Source: Sphaerisporangium corydalis
GTDB taxonomy: Bacteria; Actinomycetota; Actinomycetes; Streptosporangiales; Streptosporangiaceae
Direction: 5' to 3'
DNA length: 64,000 nucleotides
Assembly: GCF_025506355.1 (NCBI RefSeq)
Contig: NZ_JANZYP010000042.1
Location: 23,164-87,163, forward strand
In this document: positions 51,548 to 60,700 of the stretch, in pieces
Layout: each line of letters starts with the position of its first letter
How positions within the stretch are numbered: the stretch's first letter is position 1
Position numbers and translations under genes: made by a program
Notes under the pieces: generated by a model
What the model was told of the DNA's origin: nothing
Databases searched by the model: none
Seen by the model: the letters and a program-made list of their open reading frames with translations, nothing else

Positions 51548-53230
51548 TTAGCGATTGAACGGCGTCTCGGAGCTGGACTCCTCTCCCGTTGGCGACGGGG
51601 CCGGAACCTGCTCCGGAGAAATTGTACGACCCGGCTCAGGCTCTATGTGACGCTGGATCTGTACCCACTGCTCACCGAGCCCTCCCAGCGTGACGTCGTC
51701 CCAGGCCTGGAGCCGGTGGGAGGTCCTGTCGAAGTAGAGCACGGAGGCCTGGATCGGCGTGGGTTCGTCGTGTTCGAGGCCGCGCAGTCCGGCCCCGCCG
51801 GTGGAACCCTGGATCATCAGCCGGGTGCCCGACTGGAGCAGGGTCGTCGAGCGCTCGTGGACGTGGCCGGCGAGGACGAGGGGTACGGCGCCGTCGAACG
51901 CCCGTCCGACCGTCGGGTCGTGTACCGCGACGACGTCCACGGGGATCTTCTTGGCGAGGGGCCCGGCCGCGGGGGCCGTGGATCTGGTCAGCTTCGAGGT
52001 CGGCGAATCGGACGGAGGGACTGCGGACGGAGAAGCTTGGGCCTTGGATGAGGGCTTTGAGTGGGTGGAGGAGGACTTGGAGGAGTTCTTGGCCTTGGAC
52101 GGCTTTCCGTCGTCCGGTGTCAGGCGGGCGGCGTGCGCCTTTCCGAGGTCCTCCAGCATCTTGGCGTCGGACTTGACGTCGACGGTCTTGTCGGGCGTGA
52201 ACCTCGGGTCGCCTATCCCGTAGATCCGCAGGCCCTCGACGGTCTTCGCGTTGCCGTCCAGCACGATGGCGTTCTTCTGGCGGGCGACCGCGCGCTCGGT
52301 GGCGATGGAGTCGTGGTTTCCCCGGACGTACACGTACGGGAGCCCCAGCTTGCCGATCTCCTCGACGAACTTGTTCTCGGCCACGGTCCCGTGGTCGGCG
52401 ATGTCCCCTGTGTCCAGGACCATGTTGATCTGGAACTGGTCCTTGAGCGAGCGGATCATGTTCCAGGCGACCAGGTTGAGATGGATGTCCGACACGTGCA
52501 GTACGCGCAGGGTGTTCGGATCGGGGGAGTACACCGGCAGGGTCGTGCCCGCGTGGTAGAGCTGGGAGACGTTGGTGACCAGCTTGGCGAGCTGGCCCCG
52601 GTACTCCGAGAAGCGCGAGACGATCGATTCCGCGCTGCCGATCAGGGACGGTACGCCGGTCAGCAGGCCGGTGTACCGGGGCTCGGCGATGGAACGTGGG
52701 TTGAAGGTCATCACCGACATGAGCGCCACCAGCGCGACCGCTACAAAGCTCCCCAGACCCGCCCAGAGCGCCCGTCTCCATCGCCGGAAGACGATCAGGC
52801 CGACCACCGAACCGCCGGCCACCGCCCACAGGACGGCCCTGATGACGAGATCGCGTACTCCCGCCTGGAGGTCGGCCTCGATCACGTCCGGCAGCGTCTC
52901 GGCCCACCTGGGGCTCTCCAGGAGCTGCTGCGCGATGTCCGCGTGGATCCCGTCGAGGCTGAGGCTGAGCTGTATGGGCCCGTGGTGGGAGTCGAACCGG
53001 AGCGTGCCGAGAGGGCGGATGTCGACGACGGTCTGGCCGCCCCAGGACGGTTGAAGGCTCATCCCGATCTGGGCGGGTCCTACGGCGGTGCTCACATGGG
53101 CACCTATGGCCATACCGAGCCAGGCCCCGGCTAAGGAGACGACGGCGATCAAGAAAATGTTCAGGGTGTGGCGTACGGAGCGTCGCCCGTTCAGCCGCTG
53201 AGCGGCTGCCCTCCAGCTTGTGAAAGTCAT
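51548..53230 (-). CDS. Membrane-anchored metallophosphoesterase
   Basis: A 560-residue protein. One N-terminal span (IFLIAVVSLAGAWLGMAI) precedes an extracytoplasmic segment of ~90 residues. Two further spans near residues 130-175 follow, then a calcineurin-like domain with all metal motifs: HVSDIHLN, LDTGDIADHG, VRGNHDSIA and VLAGHVHERS. A ~70-residue Ser/Lys/Pro-rich insert (AKNSSKSSSTHSKPSS) interrupts the domain. The C-terminus is a Pro/Glu-rich tail. The substrate is unknown; homologues are widespread in actinobacteria. It lies beside the tRNA cluster. Confidence 0.9.
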   Translation of the reverse strand: MTFTSWRAAAQRLNGRRSVRHTLNIFLIAVVSLAGAWLGMAIGAHVSTAVGPAQIGMSLQPSWGGQTVVDIRPLGTLRFDSHHGPIQLSLSLDGIHADIAQQLLESPRWAETLPDVIEADLQAGVRDLVIRAVLWAVAGGSVVGLIVFRRWRRALWAGLGSFVAVALVALMSVMTFNPRSIAEPRYTGLLTGVPSLIGSAESIVSRFSEYRGQLAKLVTNVSQLYHAGTTLPVYSPDPNTLRVLHVSDIHLNLVAWNMIRSLKDQFQINMVLDTGDIADHGTVAENKFVEEIGKLGLPYVYVRGNHDSIATERAVARQKNAIVLDGNAKTVEGLRIYGIGDPRFTPDKTVDVKSDAKMLEDLGKAHAARLTPDDGKPSKAKNSSKSSSTHSKPSSKAQASPSAVPPSDSPTSKLTRSTAPAAGPLAKKIPVDVVAVHDPTVGRAFDGAVPLVLAGHVHERSTTLLQSGTRLMIQGSTGGAGLRGLEHDEPTPIQASVLYFDRTSHRLQAWDDVTLGGLGEQWVQIQRHIEPEPGRTISPEQVPAPSPTGEESSSETPFNR

Positions 53231-53384
53231 CGTCGTCTTGCCTACCCGAAATCCCGTCCCGACTCATAGCAGCCACGAGTCAGCATTGGTGCTGGACACG
53301 GTCAAGAACGGCCCGCCGTGGTTTCCGGGGGCTCCAGCGGCGGGCGCTATCGCACCGTCCCTGCGGCGATGACACGATTGGGAG

Positions 53385-53726
53385 GTGATCGAGGTTTCGC
53401 GGGAGAAGTTCGAGGAGCTCGTGGCCGAGGCGCTGGACACGATCCCGCCCGAGCTCGTCCAGGTGATGGAGAACGTGGTGATGGTCGTCGTGGACGATCC
53501 CCCCGAACCGAGGCTTCTCGGGCTCTATACCGGCATACCACTGACCGAACGGGGTGAGTGGTACTCGGGCGTGCTCCCGGACCGGATCGAGATCTACCGC
53601 AACTCGATCTGCGGGGTCTGCGAGTCGGAGGACGAGGTCATTGAAGAGGTGCAGATCACCGTGGTCCACGAAATAGCTCATCATTTCGGGATCAATGATG
53701 ACCGACTCCACGAACTCGGCTGGTAG
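53385..53726 (+). CDS. Small zincin-like metallopeptidase family protein
   Basis: A 113-residue protein beginning at a GTG (MIEVSREKFEELVAEALDTI) with the zinc-binding motif VVHEIAHHFGIND and a further HE in DRLHELGW. This matches the short metallopeptidase-like family in which HExxHHxGI is followed by a distal acidic residue. Its role is not established. GGGAGG abuts the start codon, a tight but usable site. It is divergent from the metallophosphoesterase. Confidence 0.88.
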   Translation: MIEVSREKFEELVAEALDTIPPELVQVMENVVMVVVDDPPEPRLLGLYTGIPLTERGEWYSGVLPDRIEIYRNSICGVCESEDEVIEEVQITVVHEIAHHFGINDDRLHELGW

Positions 53727-53930
53727 TCCCCGACCAGCGCGCGACCTGGGCATATGCACGGAGGCCGGCCGGCCGCCGTACGGGAAGCCCCTGACAGACC
53801 ACCCGAAACCGACCGCTTGTAGAGACCTGTGCGGCCATCAGAGTTGTGCAACCGCGAGCGGACCGGGCACCGTAGGTGACATACTGAACACGGTCTGTCA
53901 GGAACAGCTCAGCGAGCCCAGCGGAGACAT

Positions 53931-55223
53931 ATGGCGGCCACAAGGCCAGGTCGGCTGCCTGGGCGGCACCGCCGCTCGGCCGAACGCCAAGCGACGTACA
54001 GCGAGGTCTTCGCCATCGGCGAGTTCCGCGCGCTGTGGGTCGGCCAATGCCTTTCCCTGCTCGGCGACCAGCTCGCCCAGGTGGCGCTCGCCCTGCTCGT
54101 CTTCGAAAGGACCCGCTCCCCTTTCGCCACCGCGGCGGTCTACGCACTGACCTACCTGCCGCCGATCCTCGGCGGCCCGCTGCTCGCCGGCCTGGCCGAC
54201 CGGTACGCGCGCCGCCAGGTCATGATCGTGTGCGATGTCGTGCGGGCGCTCCTCGTGGGGCTGATGGCCGTGCCCAGCATGCCGTTCCCCGTGCTGTGCG
54301 CCCTGGTCTTCTGCGTGGTGCTGCTCAGCTCGCCGTTCACCGCCGCCCGCGCGGCGCTGCTGCCCGAGATCCTGGAGGGCGACCGGTACGTGGCGGGCTC
54401 CGCCCTGCAGAACATGACCAACCAGGCCGTTCAGATGCTGGGCTTCGCGGCGGGAGCCGGGGTGATCGCCACCATCGGGGCCCATCACGGGCTCGCCCTG
54501 GACGCGGTGACCTTCCTCGCGTCGGCGCTGATCCTCACGATCGGCGTACTCCGCCGCCCCGCGCCGTACCCGGAGAACGGCATCCACGCGTCCATCTGGT
54601 CCATGACCAAGTCGGGGGCCCGGCTCGTCTTCGGCGACAAGCGGCTGCGCACGCTCGTCATGTTCGCCTGGCTCTGCGGCTTCTACGTGCTTCCCGAGGG
54701 CATCGCCGTGCCGTACGCCGCGACGCTGAGCGACGATCCGCGGACGATCACGCTGATCACGGGCCTTCTCATGGCCGCCATGCCGACCGGGACGGTGCTC
54801 GGGGCCTTCGCCTTCAGCCGTTTCGTGACGCCGTCCGGGCGACTGCGGACGATGGGCTGGATGGCGATGCTGAGCTGCGCCCCGCTCATGGGGTGCGTCC
54901 TGCGGCCACCGCTCGCCATCGTGCTGGCCTTGTGGATCCTCGCCGGGATGGGCGGGGCCTACCAGCTCGCGGCCAATGCCGCGTTCGTGCAATGTGTTCC
55001 GGCCAGCCGCCGGGGGCAGGCCTTCGGGCTCGTACAGTCAGGGTTGCTCGCCGTCCAGGGCATCGGGATCCTCGTCGGCGGTGCCGCCGCGCAAGCCCTC
55101 GGTCCAGAGCCGGTGGTCGCCCTCGCCGGAGCGGCGGGGCTGTCCGTGGCCGTGATGCTGGCCATGCTCTGGACCGGGTCTCGCACCGAGATCATCACCA
55201 GGGTCCGCACCCCGGTGGCCTAG
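53931..55223 (+). CDS. MFS transporter
   Basis: A 430-residue permease with about eleven to twelve membrane spans. It shows FRALWVGQCLSLLGDQLAQV (first span), the A-like loop GGPLLAGLADRYARRQVMI between spans 2 and 3, and a second-half loop RFVTPSGRLRTMGW. It resembles the enterobactin/macrolide-efflux group of the MFS, so drug or metabolite export is likely. The ATG is preceded by AGCGGAG. The stop overlaps the convergent PspC gene by four bases. Confidence 0.9.
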   Translation: MAATRPGRLPGRHRRSAERQATYSEVFAIGEFRALWVGQCLSLLGDQLAQVALALLVFERTRSPFATAAVYALTYLPPILGGPLLAGLADRYARRQVMIVCDVVRALLVGLMAVPSMPFPVLCALVFCVVLLSSPFTAARAALLPEILEGDRYVAGSALQNMTNQAVQMLGFAAGAGVIATIGAHHGLALDAVTFLASALILTIGVLRRPAPYPENGIHASIWSMTKSGARLVFGDKRLRTLVMFAWLCGFYVLPEGIAVPYAATLSDDPRTITLITGLLMAAMPTGTVLGAFAFSRFVTPSGRLRTMGWMAMLSCAPLMGCVLRPPLAIVLALWILAGMGGAYQLAANAAFVQCVPASRRGQAFGLVQSGLLAVQGIGILVGGAAAQALGPEPVVALAGAAGLSVAVMLAMLWTGSRTEIITRVRTPVA

Positions 55224-55807
55224 ACGTTCGTGGGAGGCTCGTCCACCGGCGACTGCGGCCGGCTCGTCGGCGACTGAGGGGCGGGCTGGGGAGCGTCGAC
55301 CGGGGACTGGTCGCTACGGGCGGGCCGGGCCGCGTACGGGGACTGGTCGCTGCTCGAAGGCCGGTCGGCGTACGGGGACTGGTCACTGCTCGCGGGCCGG
55401 TCGGCGTAGGGGGACTGACCCTGGTACGACGACTGGTCACCGAAATACGAGTTCTTGTGCGACGGCTGCTCGTCGTACGGCGCGTGGCCGTCCCGCTGGG
55501 ACTGCGGCTGCCAGTAGGACGAGAACTGCTGCCAGGTCGTCCCCGAGCCGTCCTTCTGCTTGGTGATCAGATCCTGGACGATCGAGGTCCGCTTGCCCTC
55601 GTCGGGGATGAGCAGCCACGCGACGGCGTAGATGCCGATGCCGAGACCACCGAAGAGGGTGGCGACGGCGAGCCCGAGGCGGATGATGTTGGCGTCGATG
55701 CCGACGAACTCCCCGGCACCGGAGCACACACCGGCGACGATCCTGCCCTCACGGGTGCGGCGGAGCTCTTTGCTGGTCGGCTGGCCCTGAATGTTCATCT
55801 CGTTCAT
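55220..55807 (-). CDS. PspC-domain membrane protein
   Basis: A 195-residue protein. Residues ~12-75 are a PspC domain (ELRRTREGRIVAGVCSGAGE; GLGIGIYAVAWLLIPDEGKR) with one re-entrant or spanning hydrophobic segment. The C-terminal ~100 residues are a disordered tail with repeated SSDQSPYADRP units. PspC proteins act in envelope stress responses. An ATG three codons later is an alternative start. Confidence 0.88.
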   Translation of the reverse strand: MNEMNIQGQPTSKELRRTREGRIVAGVCSGAGEFVGIDANIIRLGLAVATLFGGLGIGIYAVAWLLIPDEGKRTSIVQDLITKQKDGSGTTWQQFSSYWQPQSQRDGHAPYDEQPSHKNSYFGDQSSYQGQSPYADRPASSDQSPYADRPSSSDQSPYAARPARSDQSPVDAPQPAPQSPTSRPQSPVDEPPTNV

Positions 55808-56037
55808 GTCCTCAAGACTGCCCTGAGGGACCTCGTTCGCACATCGGGATTCCCCCTGGCGCGACCCTGGTGGTGCCCTGAACCCTGATAATGTTCATGG
55901 ACCCATCGGGGCCTCACCCTGACAGGGAACCGCGCCGCCCTGATGCTCGCCAGCGCCCGACCCGATCCCGCCTCCGGCGGACGAGAGGAAAGACGGTCGC
56001 GCGAGGGGCGGTACGCTCAGTACCCTGCAAACTAGCC

Positions 56038-56109
56038 GGGCCGCTAGCTCAATGGCAGAGCTGCGGACTTTTAATCCGTAGGTTCAGGGTTCGAGTCCCT
56101 GGCGGCCCA
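56038..56109 (+). tRNA. tRNA-Lys (TTT)
   Basis: A 72-nt cloverleaf followed by an encoded CCA (56110-56112). The acceptor arms are GGGCCGC and GCGGCCC, the anticodon stem-loop is GCGGA-CTTTTAA-TCCGT (anticodon TTT), and the T arm is AGGG-TTCGAGT-CCCT. Confidence 0.95.
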
Positions 56110-56117
56110 CCAGCGAA

Positions 56118-56152
56118 AACACCCCCGGCACGATGATCGTCCGAGGGTGTTT
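56118..56152 (+). terminator. Terminator behind tRNA-Lys
   Basis: Arms AACACCC and GGGTGTT with an inner paired region enclose a short loop, and TTTGC follows. It lies just after the tRNA-Lys gene. Confidence 0.7.
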
Positions 56153-56638
56153 GCTAGTGCAGGTGAGCGCCTCCCGGGCAGGGTCGACAGATCCCGTGGA
56201 GGACCCGCGGCCAGTCAGGCGTTGGGTCAGACCCACCGGGATGTGCTCACCTACATCCTCACTGTCAGTCGTCCAGCAGGGCGGGGATCTCGGGGTTGGT
56301 CACCTCCCCGCGGTATTCGGGAGCGGTGAGCCTGCTCCATGGGCCTCTGCGGGATGGCGCGGGCCGAGACCAGCGCGGCGGGGTCGAGATCGCCGAGGAT
56401 CGCGGTCGGGATCGTTGACGTCTGGTTATGACGGGCGGACACCGGCAGGGGATACCCGGCAGAAAATGGGAGCACTGCCGGCTCTGGCGCCGGGAACACC
56501 GCGAATGACGCCCCTACCGCCAATTCTGCACTGATTCTCCCCGGAGGCCATCACGCCTCAGAGCATGCCAGCCACCCGAACACAGCCCATGGCGGTCGTC
56601 CGAAGCGAGATCTCAGGCGCGGCGACGCGATCCCGGCC
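56153..56638. other. 486-bp gene-free stretch with element debris
   Basis: Apart from the FtsK/TraB scrap at 56265-56420 I see no gene. The rest has broken frames on both strands and is consistent with an eroded element beside tRNA-Lys. Confidence 0.5.
56265..56420 (-). pseudogene. FtsK/TraB translocase remnant
   Basis: On the minus strand the frame reads AILGDLDPAALVSARAIP, matching the translocase at 45130 (TLGDLDPAALVSARAIA) in both protein and DNA. Just beyond, in another frame, EYRGEVTNPEIPALLDD and a stop look like the end of a different protein. Only ~25 codons of the motor remain. It marks an AICE that once sat next to tRNA-Lys, or a recombination scar. Confidence 0.75.
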
Positions 56639-57694
56639 CTACTTCTGAAGCTGTTCCAGCACTACCATGAGCGCGCCCACCCGGCGGCCCGCCCGGTCGC
56701 CCAGGCGAAGCATGCCGATCTGCCAGATCGCATCCCTGGCCGCGGCCAGGGCGTCCTCACCGACCGCGGCCTCGAGGACGCTCAACGCCTGGTACCGCGC
56801 GCGCCAGCGTTCCACGGTCTCAACGGGACCATCGGCCGGCGGGCTCTGGGCCAGCAGTTCCTGGCTGAGGAGACGTACTTCGGCGCGGAGCTCGGCGAGA
56901 TCGGCCGGGCTCGGCGCCCCCGCCAGAGCGGCCAGAACACGGTCGGCCACCGGCACGTGCATGCCGCTCAGCTCGCACGCGGTTTCCGCCACCAGCGCGG
57001 CGATCTCACGCGCGCTGCCGGGGCCGGGGGCGGCGATGAGGTCGGCCACGCGTGGGTCGTCGGCGAGATAAGCGAGATGGTCGCGCTCGTCCTGGCCGGA
57101 CAGGACCGCTCCGGCCGGTTCCGCGTACGCGTCCAGAACGGCGCTCTGGTGCTCCGCGGTCAGCCACTTAGCGTCCAGACGCTCGCCGGCGAGCATCTCG
57201 CCCAAGGTCAGGGCCGCGCTGCGGAGATCGTCCTGTTCCGCCAGCTCGGGCCAGGTCGACAGCGCGTCGGGCAGGTCTTCGAGGTCCTCCAGCTCTTCGG
57301 GGTCGAACAGATCCGCCGTGACGAGGACGCAGCCGTGCTCGGCATAGGCGAGTTGCCCGTCCCCGTTGACGTTCCAGAACACGCTGAGCGCCCGTCCTTG
57401 CCGCGCCAACCGGGCCAGAACCTCTGGACGCGTCCCTTGAAAGCCATTGGGCTCGACTAGGACGGTCCAGGACCCCAGGCTTCCGGCCATCGCCGCGCCG
57501 GCCCGAGCGGGAAGCGCGTCGTAGGCCGCCTGTACGGTCTGCGCGAAAGTGCGCCTGCCCGAGCCGTCCTCCTGCCCTCCCGCCGCGACGAGCGCCTCGG
57601 TGGCCGGCATGGACTCGATCCACGTGACGCACAACGGCACGTCTAGGTTCTCCTCCAGCAGCTTGCGATAGTGCGTCAGCGCATCGGAGTTCAA
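56639..57694 (-). CDS. DUF6461-family protein, candidate immunity protein
   Basis: A 351-residue protein. The N-terminal ~190 residues match DUF6461: VPLCVTWIESMPATEALVAA, SWTVLVEPNGFQGTRPEVL, and SVFWNVNGDGQLAYAEHGCV. The C-terminal half is helical. The TTG at 57694 is chosen because AGGAG lies six bases upstream; an ATG at 57730 has none. It follows the large NucA/NucB-like protein on the same strand after 81 bases. DUF6461 genes often sit near toxins, so immunity is proposed by position only. Confidence 0.8.
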   Translation of the reverse strand: MNSDALTHYRKLLEENLDVPLCVTWIESMPATEALVAAGGQEDGSGRRTFAQTVQAAYDALPARAGAAMAGSLGSWTVLVEPNGFQGTRPEVLARLARQGRALSVFWNVNGDGQLAYAEHGCVLVTADLFDPEELEDLEDLPDALSTWPELAEQDDLRSAALTLGEMLAGERLDAKWLTAEHQSAVLDAYAEPAGAVLSGQDERDHLAYLADDPRVADLIAAPGPGSAREIAALVAETACELSGMHVPVADRVLAALAGAPSPADLAELRAEVRLLSQELLAQSPPADGPVETVERWRARYQALSVLEAAVGEDALAAARDAIWQIGMLRLGDRAGRRVGALMVVLEQLQK

Positions 57695-57775
57695 AGTCGT
57701 CTCCTGGCAAAGAGAAAGGGCCCGGCCCACCGGAAAGCCGGAGGCCGGGCCACACCTTATGCGAAGTACGGGCGG

Positions 57776-60700
57776 CTAGGAAGCCTCGGCGTCAGGAACA
57801 ATCTGCTCGTCGGCCAGGGTATCTGTGCCCGGCGGCGGCGGATAGTAGCCGATTGATCCAGGTTCCTGGCTGTCCGAGATCCGTACTGTGAACTTCTGTT
57901 TCTCCAGAACACGGTTACGCTCGAACCACCAGCCCATCCAGGATCCCGCGGTGGAGTTGTCGGTCGCCAAAATCGGGCGAGCCGAATAGTTGGTGCCCGC
58001 CAGGGACGCTCCTTGGTGAGTGGCGGCGAAGGGGAACTCATCGCACGATCGTATGATCGTGTTCCCCTGGGGGTCCTTGAGGTTCCGGGTGTATCGCTTG
58101 CCGGGCGGGCGCGGGCGCGGATCGCTGAAGGAAGTGTCGCACTGTTTGATGGCCACCTTTCTGTTCTGCCCGCCCAGTCCCTTCTTGCTGGTGTCGGTGT
58201 TCCGCTGCAAGGGTGTGCTCCAGGAAAATCCTGGGATCTTCTTGCCGGGGTCGAAGGGCACGGTGCTCGCGGGCTTGTTCCAGGCGTCCCAGATGTGCTG
58301 CGCCGACTGTTCGACCGGGTTGGTCATGAGCTGATTCCCGGGCCCCTTCACCTGGGCCGCTTTGCTCAGCTCGAAGACGGGGCGGCCGTCCTTGAAGACC
58401 ACGCAACCACCCTTCGCCGTCTTGATGGCAGGCGAGCTGTCGCAGCGGAAGACCGGGTTCTCCTGCATCAGGTATGCGTACGGGTCCGACGCCTGCTCGA
58501 TCATGTGAACCTGCGGCTGCAACTTGCAACGAGCGCTGCGATCCGGCGCCGCGAAGTCCGCGGGATCCGAGGTAAAGGTGAAATTGCCGCCTTCCTGCTC
58601 CCATGCCTCGGGGGTCTTGTATATGAACTTATTCAATCCGATCGGTGACACGGAACACTTGTTCGTCGGATTGAACGCGAGCCCGAGGCTGAAGGGGAAC
58701 GTCTCCGCCCCGGCTTCGACCGTCGGGAGCAGGGCCGGGATGTTCGTCTTCCCGCTTCTATCGAGTTTGTCCAGGTGGAAGTACACCTTGAACTGCCGGC
58801 TGTCGTACTGGTTCGCCAGCCGGGCCGCGGTGCTCTTGGCCTCTCCCGTGAAGGAATGAGCGGTAAGCGTTACGCGAGCGTCGTATCTGACGGAGCCTAT
58901 GCGCCTCCTGTTCACGTAGAAACTGACTTGCGAGCCGATCTCACCCCACATGCACCAGTTGAAGGAATTCTTCACCGTGTAGGCCTTCGGGCCCGTCAGC
59001 GCGCGGCATTGCGCGTCGTTCTCGATGCGGTCATAGGTGAAGGTCGGCTCGGCCGCCACCGCCTTCACGGAGGCCAGCGGTGCCGCGCGAGACGTGTCCA
59101 CCGTGACCGCCTGCCAACCGGACCATGCCCCCGTCACGCCGCCGCTGAGGGCACGGGCCCGCCAGCGCACGTCCCAGCCGTCGCTGATCTTCCCGGCCGG
59201 CATGCGGACGATGCCCATAAATCCGGGGCCGGACTTCGCGATCCCCGACCAGATGAGCCCCTTGCCCTGTGCCGGAACCTTCGGGCCGTGCTCGACCTGC
59301 ACCTCCACGACGGCGTGCCGCTTCCCGGGGTCGGCTACCTTGATCATGAATTCCGGTGTGGTGGTCACGAGCTTCGCGACGCCGTCGCCGGCCTTCCGCG
59401 TACGCGTCCACGCCCTGCTCACGGACGGACCGCCCGCTGTGGTGGCGGACGCCCGAGTCTTCTTCGGCGCCATCGTCAGGAGCGGCCCTACGCCGAACCA
59501 CCACTCGTAGGGTGCGGCCATGGCGTTGCCCGCATCGTCCGTGACCCCACTGACGGTGGACCAGTACCAGGAGTCGAGGGGCCACCGCGGCGTGAACGTC
59601 AGCACCCTTCGGTCGGGGCTCATGGTCGTGTCCCCGGGTAGGCCCTCCTCCATGAAGATGTCTTCGAGTGCCAAGGAGGCCGCTGCCACCGGCTCGCTGA
59701 AGGTCACCTTGATGTGCGCGTCGGGCGCCACGTCGTCCGCCCCGTCAGCCGGTTCCACGGCGACGACGGTGGGCGGGACGGTGTCCGGTCCCGCAGTGGG
59801 GCTCGGGCTGGGGCCGGCGCCGCCGTCAATGAAGGTGACCTTCAACACCGGCGGGTGCGGGACCTCCGCTTCGGTCTCCGCTGCGTGGAATCCACGGTCG
59901 TACTGGGGGGCGTCCGAGGATTCGTCAACGCCGCGCAGCATGAAACCGTAGTCGTCCTGACCCGATGCCCACGCCTGAACGATGTCCTTCACCTGCCAGG
60001 TCCAGGCGACATCGGTCGCCGGGGAGTCGTCGGTGCATCCGCCCGGATCGCGAGCGATCGACTCACCCTCGCCGCTGGTCGCCGGTTGGTCGTCCCACGT
60101 GAGGAGGTCGGCGTTCCAGGGCTGCGTGAGCCGCTGTGCCTTGATGCCGGACTGGCTGGTGCCGCAGCCGTATGCGGAGTCGTTCCACAGTTCCAACTCG
60201 GCGCCGACGATCGTCTTACCTGCGATGGGTGAGGTGTCGAAGCTCAAGAAGCTTCGCTCGATCGCCTTAAACTGTTCATAGTCGTATGCGCCGGACCAGA
60301 GCGTCGGCCCTTGCGGTCCGACTGATCCATGGTCGTCCACCCATGTGTCGGCTTGCACTGGCAGCGAGATCGTCCGCTGCTCGCCTGGCGGGTCGGTGGG
60401 CGTCGGCGTGGGGGTGGAGGTCGACAACGTGATGGTGAACGGCCAGTTGTACGGCGCCACCATCGGATGCCCGTCGGCGTCCTGGGCCCCGCTGACCTCC
60501 GCGGTGTACTGCATGCCGAGCGCTAGGGGCGCGTCAGGGACGAATGCCGCGCCGTCTCCTGAAGCGTTGGCGCCTGATGTGCCGGGCACCGTCTGACCTG
60601 TGCGGTCCTTGAGAGTGATGTGCGCCCCTGTCACGGGCTCACTGAAGCGTGCCTCGACGTGCACGTCAGGTTGGGCGTTCGTTGCGCCGAGGTCCGGCAT

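Noticed and set aside
53695..54150. A 151-codon frame overlapping the MFS gene start
   Set aside because: It overlaps the better supported MFS gene out of frame and has no family features.
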